DNA of 64,000 nucleotides from Alphaproteobacteria bacterium. GTDB lineage: Bacteria > Pseudomonadota > Alphaproteobacteria > Rhizobiales > CAJQND01. The notes under the pieces are model-generated. The model was given only the letters and a program-made list of their open reading frames with translations. It did no database searches and had not been told where the DNA came from. Positions 41,911 through 52,419 of the stretch are shown here, piece by piece. The stretch lies in contig JAAEUE010000015.1 in the NCBI GenBank assembly GCA_024227565.1, positions 1-64,000 on the forward strand, given 5' to 3'. The translations under genes and the position numbers were made by a program. How positions within the stretch are numbered: the stretch's first letter is position 1; every line of letters starts with the position of its first letter.

Positions 41911-43289
41911 CCGGAACGTTCAAACACACCTAGAATCAGCCTCCGGGCTGCGAAGGCTGCCATCAACCCGAAGATGATGTTTGCGGCCCCAAGGCCTGCA
42001 AGTCCGCCTTGGGCGGCGCCCAGCCATGTGCCCAACGTCACCAGGGGCACCATTCCAACCAGTGATTTTGCCCAGTTGAATATGGTTGAATACTGCGCCT
42101 TTCCCAGATTGTTGAACGAGGCATTGGCAACATATTGAAATCCGGCAAAAAGCCAGGTTGGACCAACCCAGGTGCAGAAAAAGGCGATCAGAATTGTCGC
42201 TTCAGGGCTTGCGTTGAAGGCGGCTGCGATTGGTTCTCTGAGCAAGAACAATAAAACTGACGTGGCGGCTACGTAGCATGTGGCGAAAATCAGCGCGTTG
42301 TGGAAACTGGCTTTGACCCGGTTTGGCCTGCCGGCCCCGAAGTTCTGGCCTATGATCGGGCCAATGGCACCTGATAGCGAGAATACGACGCCGAAGGCTA
42401 CAGGAACAATGCGGGTGACTACGGCAAGTGCGGAGACGGCACTGTCTCCAAACGGGGCGATTGCGAAGGTGACATAGGCGTTGCCGACGGGCGTGGCCAA
42501 TTGTGTGAGCATGGCCGGCACCGCGATCTCCAAGATTGCGCGCAAGTCGCGGCGCAAGTGCTTGAATTTGGGAGCCATGAGGAACCGGTGCGTGGTGTGC
42601 ACGCCATAAAACCCCACCAGCACCATAACAACCCTGGCACATGCCGAAGCTGCCGCGGCGCCTTCAACGCCCATGTCGAGACTGAAAATGAACAGTGGAT
42701 CCAGGATGGCATTGGTGATGGCGCCTGCAAGTGTCACGTACATGGCGCGTTGGGCATCGCCAATGCCCCGCAAAATTCCCGACAGACACAAGCCTACGCA
42801 CAGCACCGGGAACGACGGAATGACGATCCTCAGATAGGCCTCAGCCATTTGTAATGCAGCGCCTTTGGCCCCGAGAATTTGGAGGATTGTGCTGGTTCCC
42901 ACCCACAGACAAACCGCCACGACAATGGCGAACAGCAAGGAAAACAGAAGACTGCTCGCCGCAAAACCACGTGCAGCCTCTGGTCGCTCGGCGCCTATGC
43001 TGCGCGACACCAGCGCCGACGACGTGATGGCGATTCCAATGCCGATGGATAGGTTGATAAACACAACGGCGCCCGCAAAACCGATGGCGCCCGCAACCTC
43101 CGCCTCGCCCAAAAGGCTAAGGAAATACATATCTGCCAGGTCAACAAAGAACACGGCCATCAGGCCGAAGGCGCCGGTCAAAGTCATGACCACCACATGT
43201 CCCATGGTTGACCCTTGGACGAATTTTGCGGGTTTGCTTGGCGAGGTGTCCGAGATTGCGGCTTCGGGCAGATCAGAGGAGGATGTCAT
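41907..43289 (-). CDS. MATE-family efflux transporter
   Basis: 460 residues with about twelve hydrophobic helices in two similar halves. MATE-type blocks include DLADMYFLSLLGEAEVAGAI near residue 50 and ALAVVTRIVPVAFGVVFSLS and then GAIGPIIGQNFGAGRPN in the second half. It exports cationic or other organic compounds using Na+ or H+. It starts 6 bases after tldD on the same strand, so it is likely the last gene of the IalB-tldD-MATE operon. Its stop overlaps that of the convergent repeat-protein gene (CTAG). Confidence 0.92.
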   Translation of the reverse strand: MTSSSDLPEAAISDTSPSKPAKFVQGSTMGHVVVMTLTGAFGLMAVFFVDLADMYFLSLLGEAEVAGAIGFAGAVVFINLSIGIGIAITSSALVSRSIGAERPEAARGFAASSLLFSLLFAIVVAVCLWVGTSTILQILGAKGAALQMAEAYLRIVIPSFPVLCVGLCLSGILRGIGDAQRAMYVTLAGAITNAILDPLFIFSLDMGVEGAAAASACARVVMVLVGFYGVHTTHRFLMAPKFKHLRRDLRAILEIAVPAMLTQLATPVGNAYVTFAIAPFGDSAVSALAVVTRIVPVAFGVVFSLSGAIGPIIGQNFGAGRPNRVKASFHNALIFATCYVAATSVLLFLLREPIAAAFNASPEATILIAFFCTWVGPTWLFAGFQYVANASFNNLGKAQYSTIFNWAKSLVGMVPLVTLGTWLGAAQGGLAGLGAANIIFGLMAAFAARRLILGVFERSG

Positions 43290-43295
43290 ACCGCT

Positions 43296-44717
43296 CTAGG
43301 CCGCGGTGCCACCGACCGTCACTTGATCAATGCGCAGTGTAGGCTGGCCTACACCAACGGGCACGCTCTGGCCATTCTTGCCACAGGTCCCCATGCCGCT
43401 ATCCAGCGCCATGTCATTGCCGATCATGGAAACCCGCGTCAGAGCGTCCGGACCATTGCCGATCAGGGTGGCGCCTTTGAGGGGGACGCCAACCTTGCCG
43501 TCCTCCACCTTGTAGGCTTCAGTGCAGCTGAAAACGAACTTGCCGGAGGTGATGTCCACTGATCCACCACCGAAGGCAACCGCATAGATCCCGTTCTTGA
43601 CGGAGCCAATGATCTCTTCAGGCTCTTTATCGCCGCCCAGCATATATGTGTTGGTCATCCGGGGCATGGGCTGATGGGCAAACGACTGGCGCCGGCCGTT
43701 CCCGGTGGGGGCGACGTTCATCAGGCGTGCATTGGTGCGATCCTGCATGAAGCCCTTCAATATGCCGTCTTCGATCAGAGTGGTGTTGCTGGTGGGCGTG
43801 CCTTCATCGTCGATGATGAGCGAGCCGCGGCGTTCGTCTATGGTGCCGTCGTCAACCACGGTTACCTCAGGGGAGGCCACGCGTTCGCCCAGAAGACCCG
43901 CAAAAGCGGAGGTTTTCTTGCGATTAAAGTCACCTTCCAGCCCGTGGCCAACAGCTTCATGCAGCAAAATGCCCGGCCAGCCCGGTCCAAGCACAACATC
44001 CATTTCGCCGGCCGGCGCCGGCACTGAGCGCAGGTTCGTCTTGGCTTGGCGCAAAGCTTCGTTCACGCTGGCGGTCCAGTTTTCTTCCGACAGAAAATTG
44101 CTATAGCCCGCCCGGCCACCACGGCTGTGGCTGCCGGTTTCAAGGCGGCTGCCGTCGGCCGCCACGATTGACACCGAAAACCGGACCAAAGGCCGACGAT
44201 CGGTTATGGAGGAGCCGTCAGGACGGATGATCTCTACAATCTGCCATTCCCCGCCCAAAGAAACAGAAACCTGGCGTACGGCATCGTCGCGATCGCGGGC
44301 GTATTTGTCGATCGCCTCAAGCAGAGCAACCTTGTCGTCGAAAGACAAATCATCCAGCGGTGTTTTAGCTGAATAGAGAATTCTGTTGGTTCCAGGAGGC
44401 GGGGCTCCAAGGGTCCCTGAATGCCCCGACTTCACCGCCGACACTGCCTGGGAGGCCCGCTCCAAGGCATCTATGGATAGCTCAGAGGCGTGAGCATAAC
44501 CGGTGGCTTCGCCGCACACGGCCCGCAATCCAAATCCTTGCGAGGTGTTGCTGGCCGCTGATTTCAGTTTGCCATCGTCGAACGTCAACGATTCTGAACG
44601 GCGGAACTCCAAAAACAATTCGCCATCATCGCAGCCCGCCAAGGCATCGGCTATCACCCGTTCTGTTGCACCGGGATCAAAGGCGCTGTGAGAATAGAAG
44701 TAACTCTGCTCAGCCAC
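43296..44717 (-). CDS. tldD: Metalloprotease TldD
   Basis: 473 residues from a GTG with GAGG upstream. The zinc motif HExxxH is LLHEAVGHGLEGDF; GGxxxD-type C-terminal blocks include GKFVFSCTEAYKVEDGKVGV. With TldE/PmbA it forms a protease that processes modified peptides and unfolded substrates. No tldE is in the window. It lies between an IalB gene and a MATE gene and next to the cox operon, an arrangement typical of Hyphomicrobiales. Confidence 0.95.
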   Translation of the reverse strand: MAEQSYFYSHSAFDPGATERVIADALAGCDDGELFLEFRRSESLTFDDGKLKSAASNTSQGFGLRAVCGEATGYAHASELSIDALERASQAVSAVKSGHSGTLGAPPPGTNRILYSAKTPLDDLSFDDKVALLEAIDKYARDRDDAVRQVSVSLGGEWQIVEIIRPDGSSITDRRPLVRFSVSIVAADGSRLETGSHSRGGRAGYSNFLSEENWTASVNEALRQAKTNLRSVPAPAGEMDVVLGPGWPGILLHEAVGHGLEGDFNRKKTSAFAGLLGERVASPEVTVVDDGTIDERRGSLIIDDEGTPTSNTTLIEDGILKGFMQDRTNARLMNVAPTGNGRRQSFAHQPMPRMTNTYMLGGDKEPEEIIGSVKNGIYAVAFGGGSVDITSGKFVFSCTEAYKVEDGKVGVPLKGATLIGNGPDALTRVSMIGNDMALDSGMGTCGKNGQSVPVGVGQPTLRIDQVTVGGTAA

Positions 44718-44724
44718 CGTGACC

Positions 44725-45393
44725 TCAAAGCTTTTTCAGGTCGTTAAAGGCCGCGGTAAATCCGGAAAGAGAGACGGGCAGCGTAAGGCCCACTCCGGGG
44801 GCCTCGTAGATTATGAAGTTGGCCTTGGCCCCCTTGCGCATTTTGCTCAGGGTTTCTGCCGTGGTTTCCGCAAAGGCAGTGCAGATTTGGGGCAGGCAGC
44901 GGATGAACGGAACCCTGCCAACCGGTGCGCCGTCAATTTCCAAAGCGATGCCCAGCGGAAGATAAACCCCGATGGGCACCAGAATTCGCATCATGGTGAC
45001 AGTCTTGTCGCCTTGCTTTGAGATGCCCATCACCAGGGTCAATGCAATGTTTTTGCGCTCAGTACTGGCCGTGCTTTGCAGCATGCCGCATTGCCTGACC
45101 GATTTTTGCTGCGCGGCTGCACCGCCAGTTTTGTCGCCTTTGCCGTTGGTCTTGGCAGCGCCTGCTTTTTGGGCGCCAGGGGGCGGACCTACAGGGATCT
45201 GTGTGCATTGCACCTGCCATTGGCCATGCTTGGCAATAACTTGCGCAGCTGGGACTTGTGGCCCGGTGCGGCTAGGGGGGGCGGCCACCCTTGGGCCAGG
45301 CAGTTTGTTTGCTTGTGCAAATGCTGCAACTGTAAACGCAAACAGCAAGAAGCCCGCGAACAGACCATTAACGAGCGAAAATTTAGGTGTCAT
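44725..45393 (-). CDS. IalB-family (invasion-associated locus B) protein
   Basis: 222 residues. Signal peptide (cut after AFAQA or nearby), Pro-rich linker, then the IalB core: HGQWQVQCTQIP, CGMLQSTASTERKNIALTLV, VYLPLGIALEIDGAPVGRVP and FIRCLPQICTAFAETT, with four Cys likely forming two disulfides. Named from Bartonella, but widespread in free-living alphaproteobacteria as periplasmic proteins of unclear role. It lies 7 bases upstream of tldD. Confidence 0.92.
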   Translation of the reverse strand: MTPKFSLVNGLFAGFLLFAFTVAAFAQANKLPGPRVAAPPSRTGPQVPAAQVIAKHGQWQVQCTQIPVGPPPGAQKAGAAKTNGKGDKTGGAAAQQKSVRQCGMLQSTASTERKNIALTLVMGISKQGDKTVTMMRILVPIGVYLPLGIALEIDGAPVGRVPFIRCLPQICTAFAETTAETLSKMRKGAKANFIIYEAPGVGLTLPVSLSGFTAAFNDLKKL

Positions 45394-45904
45394 TGCAATT
45401 CCTCAGCGCCGTGCGACGACAATTTATAGAGCGACAAACGCGTTCTAGCTTCTGTGGGCTCTGAATGCCAGCCCTTTGGATGAGTGAGCAGGGGTTTCTG
45501 GAACATGTCAAATTCATCGGCTTTTCAGCTTGTGTCAATCTGTCGCTAAGAGTGTCGACCCCCATGCTTGACGTCTTACTTTGTTGTCAAGTGACCGAAG
45601 TGTAGCGTCAGGCGCGCGTTAAATCCCTGCCAAATAAGGCGAAAATGAGAGCCGGGCCTGTGATCATCAAATGCTTTTACCTTTCACTCCTCCTTGGGAG
45701 CCATCTTTTTGATATGGCGCGCGATTTTGACGCGGAGCCCATGCGTTGCAGCCCGCCGTGGTTTGTGATTGTTCAATCGTTAGGACGGCGGATGTGGGAA
45801 CGGACCGGCATAGTTCGACGAGCGTGGAGGGAATCTGCGTTTCTCGAAACAAGTGTTCAATCAGACACCCGCCCTATAGTGATCATAAAGAGGAGCTTGC
45901 GGGC
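45394..45904. other. Intergenic region between IalB and the cox operon
   Basis: About 510 bases, carrying the promoters of both divergent transcripts. An inverted repeat CTTGAC (45567-45572) / GTCAAG (45586-45591) may be a regulator site. Open frames on the plus strand across 45645-45914 lack a family match and have poor starts. GAGGAG at about 45890 is the coxB ribosome binding site. Confidence 0.45.
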
Positions 45905-46798
45905 ATGCGCTTAATGACCGGTGTTGCTGCGCTGATTGGGACAATGGCTTTGGCAGGCTCTGCCGCGGCGGCTGGATTGGGACAACCCGATCCTTGGCAA
46001 ATGGGGCTTCAACAAGCAGCCTCTCCAATCATGGAACGGATTACGAGCCTGCATGATGGTCTGTTGTGGCTCATTACGATTATCAGCCTGTTTGTGCTGA
46101 TTCTTTTGATCTACGTGGCAATGAAATTCAATGCCAAGGCCAATCCTGAGCCCTCCAAAACAACCCACAACACGGCGATTGAGGTGGCTTGGACGGTTAT
46201 TCCGGTGCTCATTCTTCTGGCGATTGCGATTCCATCGTTCCGCCTGCTGTATTTCCAGCGGGTCATTCCCGAAGCGGATATGACGATCAAAGCGATCGGC
46301 AACCAGTGGTATTGGTCCTACGAGTACCCCGATCACAACGATGTCTCCTTTGATTCTCTGCTGCTCGAAGGTGAAGACCTCGCTGAGCGCAGAAAGATCG
46401 ATCCGGGCGCGCCTCGGCTTTTAGCTGTGGATAACGAAGTGGTCGTCCCCGTCGGAAAGACCATACGCGTGATCGTCACGGCATCGGACGTCATTCACAA
46501 CTTCGCGGTTCCGTCCTTCGGCACCAAGATGGACGGTATTCCGGGCCGCGTGAATGAGACCTGGTTCAAGGTCGACAAAGAAGGCGTCTATTACGGCCAA
46601 TGCTCTGAATTGTGCGGCATCAAGCATGCCTACATGCCCATCGCGGTGCGTGTGGTGTCTCAAGCCAAGTTCGACACTTGGGTGAAAGGTGCTGAGGATG
46701 ATGTTGATGATGCTCAGCTGAAATTGCTGGCCACGCTTGCTGACGACAAGAAAAAACTTGCCACCTCCGGCCAGTTCAAACTGGTCGCCAAGCAATAG
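45905..46798 (+). CDS. coxB: Cytochrome c oxidase subunit II
   Basis: 297 residues from ATG at 45905; the frame is open further upstream but the signal peptide (MRLMTGVAALIGTMALAGSA) starts here. Two transmembrane helices (about 50-70 and 90-110), then the cupredoxin domain. The CuA site is YYGQCSELCGIKHAYMPI with both Cys, His and Met; the aromatic electron-entry patch is GNQWYWSYEYPD. It receives electrons from cytochrome c. First gene of the cox operon. Confidence 0.97.
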   Translation: MRLMTGVAALIGTMALAGSAAAAGLGQPDPWQMGLQQAASPIMERITSLHDGLLWLITIISLFVLILLIYVAMKFNAKANPEPSKTTHNTAIEVAWTVIPVLILLAIAIPSFRLLYFQRVIPEADMTIKAIGNQWYWSYEYPDHNDVSFDSLLLEGEDLAERRKIDPGAPRLLAVDNEVVVPVGKTIRVIVTASDVIHNFAVPSFGTKMDGIPGRVNETWFKVDKEGVYYGQCSELCGIKHAYMPIAVRVVSQAKFDTWVKGAEDDVDDAQLKLLATLADDKKKLATSGQFKLVAKQ

Positions 46799-46844
46799 AC
46801 ACGTGTTTCAAACAAGACTGACAATTAGAATAGAGGGATGATAG

Positions 46845-48488
<1,644 letters not shown>

Positions 48489-48549
48489 GCCAACAAGCTG
48501 AAAGTTGGGGCGGGATTGTCCCACTCCGCTCCAAGCTGGATGAACCAAT

Positions 48550-49527
48550 ATGAGTGACGTTACAGTCGATATCGCCGCTGAGGCGCAGCAAGGATGGCAA
48601 CAGCCAGCCGATGCGGCGGCTCTGGGCGGTCGCGGCTCTGTCGATGATTATTGGGCGCTCATGAAACCTCGGGTGATGTCTCTCGTGATCTTCACGGCGG
48701 GTGTGGGACTGATGGTGGCTCCTGGTTCCATCCATCCGGTTCTGGGTGTTGTTGCCATTCTGTGCATTGCTGTTGGCGCCGGCGCCGCTGGTGCCTTGAA
48801 CATGTGGTACGACGCTGACATCGATGCAGTGATGCAGCGCACGGCCAAACGGCCGATCCCACGCGGAAACATCACCCGCGGCGAGGCCTTGGGCTTTGGG
48901 GCCACTTTGGCGTTTGGGTCTGTCATTGTGATGGGCTTGGGCGTCGGGTGGGTGGCGGCGGCTTTGCTGGCGGGCTCAATCGGTTTTTATCTCTTCATCT
49001 ATACCATGTGGCTGAAGCGTTCGACGCCCCAGAACATTGTCATTGGCGGTGCCGCGGGGGCTTTCCCGCCCATGATCGGCTGGGTGGCGGTAACCGGTTC
49101 GTTCGATTTGGCGAGTGTTTCGCTATTTGCCATCATCTTCATGTGGACCCCGCCTCACTTCTGGGCTTTGGCGCTTTACAAGGTGGGCGACTATGAGCGT
49201 GTGAACGTTCCGATGCTGCCGGTGGTGGCCGGTGCCGACGAAACCCGGCGACAGATCTGGCTTTATTCACTGGCGCTTATCCCTGTTACATTGCTTCCTT
49301 GGATGCTGGGTGCCGCGGGCACGACCTATGCGGCATCCGCCGCAGTCTTGGGTGCCCTGTTCCTGCTCGGCGCCTGGCGCGTCTACACCCTGCGCGAAGG
49401 GGCCCCAGCAGACCGGGCCGCGCGCAAGCTGTTCAGTTTTTCGATTTGGTATCTGTTCTTGTTGTTTGCCGTCTTGCTGTTGGAGCAGGGGATCTGGCCT
49501 TTGGTGTCCCGGGGGCTCGGTCTTTAG
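48550..49527 (+). CDS. ctaB: Protoheme IX farnesyltransferase (heme O synthase)
   Basis: 325 residues, about nine transmembrane helices. The prenyltransferase motifs are [20 protein letters not shown] and the second acidic region [33 protein letters not shown] is also diagnostic. Converts heme B to heme O, the precursor of heme A for the oxidase encoded around it. It starts 61 bases after coxA. Confidence 0.96.
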   Translation: MSDVTVDIAAEAQQGWQQPADAAALGGRGSVDDYWALMKPRVMSLVIFTAGVGLMVAPGSIHPVLGVVAILCIAVGAGAAGALNMWYDADIDAVMQRTAKRPIPRGNITRGEALGFGATLAFGSVIVMGLGVGWVAAALLAGSIGFYLFIYTMWLKRSTPQNIVIGGAAGAFPPMIGWVAVTGSFDLASVSLFAIIFMWTPPHFWALALYKVGDYERVNVPMLPVVAGADETRRQIWLYSLALIPVTLLPWMLGAAGTTYAASAAVLGALFLLGAWRVYTLREGAPADRAARKLFSFSIWYLFLLFAVLLLEQGIWPLVSRGLGL

Positions 49528-49692
49528 ATGGCTGACACTGTAACTGTGAGCACTGCGATGAATGATGAGGATTCTGCCCGGCGGCGTAAACGCAGCATTG
49601 CGATCGCGCTCGTTCTCGGCGCGCTTGTGGTGCTGTTTTACGTCATAACCATCGTCCACATGGGCCCCGGCGTGATCAACCGGCCACTTTAG
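49528..49692 (+). CDS. CoxF-like small membrane protein of the cox operon
   Basis: 54 residues encoded by an ATG immediately after the ctaB stop codon and ending 18 bases before ctaG. Sequence features: a short acidic N-terminus (MADTVTVSTAMNDEDSARRR), a single hydrophobic helix (SIAIALVLGALVVLFYVITI) and a short tail VHMGPGVINRPL. This is the place and style of the small CoxF-type proteins found between ctaB and ctaG in alphaproteobacterial cox operons. Probably an assembly or accessory factor. The exact spacing makes it credible despite its size. Confidence 0.85.
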   Translation: MADTVTVSTAMNDEDSARRRKRSIAIALVLGALVVLFYVITIVHMGPGVINRPL

Positions 49693-49710
49693 AAAGTCAA
49701 AACACTGAAA

Positions 49711-50310
49711 ATGACACAACCGATCGACAAACAAAACACCCCCCGCAACGGCCTCTTGGCCGGAGCGTGCGTGGCCGTGGTTGCCGGCATGATCGGATTG
49801 TCCTACGCGGCAGTGCCGCTGTATCAACTATTTTGCCAGGTGACCGGCTTCGGCGGCACCACCCAGAGGGCCGAAGCGCCGGGTGGCACGGTTGGCAAAC
49901 GGCAGTTCACGGTGCGTTTTGATTCAAACGTAAACCCTGCACTGAAGTGGCATTTCAAACCGACCCAGCGGTCGATTGACGTCAAAAGCGGTCAGCAGGC
50001 CCTGGCGTTCTATGAAGCCCGGAACAAGGCGAACGGTATTGCCACCGGCACGGCCACCTTCAATGTAACGCCTCAGGAAGCCGGCGCCTATTTCAGCAAG
50101 GTGGAATGTTTTTGCTTCACCGAGCAGACCCTTAAGTCAAATGAATCCATCTCCATGCCGGTATCGTTCTTCATCGATCCGGACATTGAGAAAGATGAAA
50201 ATCTGAATTCGATCACAACCATCACCCTGTCCTACACCTTCTTCCCGGTGAAGCCGGAAAAGACGGTGAACTTGGGTTCAGGTGAGAGCAAGACGAAAAC
50301 CGTCAACTGA
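49711..50310 (+). CDS. ctaG: Cytochrome c oxidase copper chaperone (Cox11)
   Basis: 199 residues: one N-terminal transmembrane helix (NGLLAGACVAVVAGMIGLSY), the conserved AAVPLYQLFCQVTGFGGTTQ, and an Ig-like periplasmic domain with the copper motif ECFCFTEQTL. It inserts copper into the CuB site of subunit I. The C-terminus, TITLSYTFFPV, is typical. Confidence 0.96.
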   Translation: MTQPIDKQNTPRNGLLAGACVAVVAGMIGLSYAAVPLYQLFCQVTGFGGTTQRAEAPGGTVGKRQFTVRFDSNVNPALKWHFKPTQRSIDVKSGQQALAFYEARNKANGIATGTATFNVTPQEAGAYFSKVECFCFTEQTLKSNESISMPVSFFIDPDIEKDENLNSITTITLSYTFFPVKPEKTVNLGSGESKTKTVN

Positions 50311-50373
50311 CGGATTGGAATAATATGGAGCTGGCTGGTGGGGCCGGCTCCTGGATAAGCGGAGTGAAACATA

Positions 50374-51249
50374 ATGGCTGACAGTCACGCCCCTAACCAT
50401 CAATACCATCTGGTAGACCCAAGTCCGTGGCCGATTATCGGCTCCATTGGCGCCTTCCTGATGGCTGTCGGTGGCATCGGGTTTATGCGCTATCTGAAAG
50501 AAGAAAGCGTTTCCCTCCTCGGCATTCCGATCAGTGGATGGTGGCTCTTTGCCATTGGCTTGCTGGTTGTGCTCTACACCTTCTTCATGTGGTGGCGCGA
50601 TGTCACCAACGAAGCCCAACATCAGGGCCATCACACCCCGATTGTGCAGTTGCATCTACGCTACGGCATGATCTTGTTCATTGCCTCGGAAATCATGTTC
50701 TTCGTGGCCTGGTTCTGGGCGTTCTTCGATGCCAGCCTTTTTGCTGGTGAAGCCGCTCAAGTGGCGCGCGTGGAACATACCGGCGGACACTGGCCGCCGA
50801 AAGGCATTGAGGTATTTGACCCGTGGCACCTGCCGCTGTTGAACACCGTCATCCTGCTTACCTCAGGCACCACGGTCACCTGGGCGCACCACGCGTTGTT
50901 GCACAATGACCGCCAGAGTCTGAAATGGGGCTTGATCTGCACCATCGCACTCGGCGCCTTGTTCACGGCGGTTCAGGCCTACGAGTATGGCCATGCAGCT
51001 TTCAATTTCTCAGGCAGCATCTACGGTTCGACCTTCTTCATGGCCACCGGCTTCCACGGCTTCCATGTTCTGGTGGGCACCCTGTTCCTCATTGTCTGCC
51101 TGTTCCGCGCACTGGCAGGACACTTCAAGCCCGAACAGCATTTCGGTTTTGAGGCGGCTGCCTGGTACTGGCACTTTGTTGACGTGGTTTGGCTCTTCCT
51201 GTTTGCAGCGGTTTATGTTTGGGCCTCTGCCGGGGCAGTCACCCACTAG
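50374..51249 (+). CDS. coxC: Cytochrome c oxidase subunit III
   Basis: 291 residues with seven hydrophobic helices. HHTPIVQLHLRYGMILFIAS, EIMFFVAWFWAFFDASL, TVTWAHHALLHNDRQSLKWG, YGSTFFMATGFHGFHVLVGT and AAWYWHFVDVVWLFLF are all hallmark blocks. It stabilises proton uptake by subunit I. It is the last structural gene before a strong terminator. Confidence 0.97.
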   Translation: MADSHAPNHQYHLVDPSPWPIIGSIGAFLMAVGGIGFMRYLKEESVSLLGIPISGWWLFAIGLLVVLYTFFMWWRDVTNEAQHQGHHTPIVQLHLRYGMILFIASEIMFFVAWFWAFFDASLFAGEAAQVARVEHTGGHWPPKGIEVFDPWHLPLLNTVILLTSGTTVTWAHHALLHNDRQSLKWGLICTIALGALFTAVQAYEYGHAAFNFSGSIYGSTFFMATGFHGFHVLVGTLFLIVCLFRALAGHFKPEQHFGFEAAAWYWHFVDVVWLFLFAAVYVWASAGAVTH

Positions 51250-51258
51250 CTGAACAAC

Positions 51259-51292
51259 AACCGGCCGCCCTCGAGGCGGCCGGTTTGGTTTT
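51259..51292 (+). terminator. Intrinsic terminator of the cox operon
   Basis: Perfect 11-bp arms AACCGGCCGCC and GGCGGCCGGTT with a 5-base loop, followed by TGGTTTT. It lies 10 bases past coxC. DUF983 and surf1 follow within 20 bases, so they are either expressed by read-through or from a promoter inside coxC. Confidence 0.85.
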
Positions 51293-51310
51293 GGACCTCA
51301 TCTCGCTCTA

Positions 51311-51685
51311 ATGAACCAGCAAGCCTATTACCCTCCGCTATCCCCGGCCTCCACAGGCATGAGAGGCAAGTGCCCGCGCTGCGGCCAGGGCAAGTTGTTT
51401 GCGGGCTTCCTGACGCCGGCTGAAGAATGTGCCTCGTGCGGTCTCAAGTTCGAGTTCGCAGACGCTGGTGACGGTCCTGCCTGGTTCATCATGACCGCCC
51501 TTGGGTTCGTCGTGGCCGCCGCCGCATTGATCGTGGAAGTGGCCTATCAGCCACCCTATTGGGTGCACGCGTCACTCTGGTTGCCACTCACTCTGGCATT
51601 GGGCATTCTGCCATTGCGGCCGCTGAAGGGCTTGATGATCGCCCGGCAATATCAAACCGATGCCCGGGAAGGCCGCATCTCCTGA
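51311..51685 (+). CDS. DUF983-family protein
   Basis: 124 residues. An N-terminal zinc-ribbon-like pair, CPRCGQGKLFAGFL and CASCGLKFEFADAGDGPAWF, precedes two transmembrane helices (about 58-78, 82-100). Members are found regularly between coxC and surf1 in alphaproteobacteria and are presumed to help oxidase biogenesis. It ends two bases before the surf1 start. Confidence 0.93.
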   Translation: MNQQAYYPPLSPASTGMRGKCPRCGQGKLFAGFLTPAEECASCGLKFEFADAGDGPAWFIMTALGFVVAAAALIVEVAYQPPYWVHASLWLPLTLALGILPLRPLKGLMIARQYQTDAREGRIS

Positions 51686-51687
51686 CA

Positions 51688-52419
51688 ATGGCTGCGATAC
51701 AGGCAAGCTCTCGTCCCAATTTACTGTTGCTCACGGTGTTCGCCCTCGGCGGCATTGCCGTGCTGGTGGGGTTGGGGTTCTGGCAATTGCAAAGGTTGTC
51801 CTGGAAGGAGACCCTTATCGAGCGCATCACCATGCGTCTGCAACAGGCCCCTGTTGGGTTTGAGGAGGCGCTGAAGCAACGATCAGCTGGTGAGGATATT
51901 GACTTTCTGCGGGTCAAACTTCGTGGCACTTATGATCACGCCAAGGGGCAGTATTTTTACGCTCTCAACAAAGGCGAATTTGGCTGGCGCGTGCTGACCC
52001 CTTTGAAACCGGATTCCGGCCAATCCATCCTGATAGACCGTGGATTTCTGCCCGACCCTCAAAAACCGGTTGCCGCTCCGGCCTCAGGAAGTCCGGTGGA
52101 ATTGGTTGGCGCCCTGCGGTTAGGCTATCTGCCGAAGGAGATGTTTACGCCGGACAACGATGCTAGCTCCAATAGCTGGTACTGGTTTGACGTGGTGGCT
52201 TTGCGCAAAGTCACCGCCATTCCAGAGCTCGCGCCCATGGTTATCCAGCTAGATACACCGGATCATTCCGGCCAGTGGCCCGTTGCAACCGCGCTCTCGC
52301 CCAACCTGCCCAATAAGCATTTTGGCTACGCCCTCACGTGGTTTGGGCTCGCAATCACGCTTCTGGGTGTCTATATCGCCTTTATCGTGCAGGAACGTCG
52401 GAAGAGATCTTCACCCTAA
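51688..52419 (+). CDS. surf1: SURF1-family oxidase assembly protein
   Basis: 243 residues from ATG at 51688; the frame is open upstream within DUF983 but is not coding there. Two terminal transmembrane helices (about 12-32 LLLLTVFALGGIAVLVGLGF, and 215-235) flank a periplasmic loop; the signature GFWQLQRLSWKETLI and the ending GYALTWFGLAITLLGVYIAF are typical. It assists heme A delivery to subunit I. Confidence 0.94.
   Translation: MAAIQASSRPNLLLLTVFALGGIAVLVGLGFWQLQRLSWKETLIERITMRLQQAPVGFEEALKQRSAGEDIDFLRVKLRGTYDHAKGQYFYALNKGEFGWRVLTPLKPDSGQSILIDRGFLPDPQKPVAAPASGSPVELVGALRLGYLPKEMFTPDNDASSNSWYWFDVVALRKVTAIPELAPMVIQLDTPDHSGQWPVATALSPNLPNKHFGYALTWFGLAITLLGVYIAFIVQERRKRSSP

Noticed and set aside
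45645..45914. 89-codon plus-strand frame before coxB
   Set aside because: No ribosome binding site, no family pattern, and it runs into the coxB start in another frame; likely part of the promoter region.
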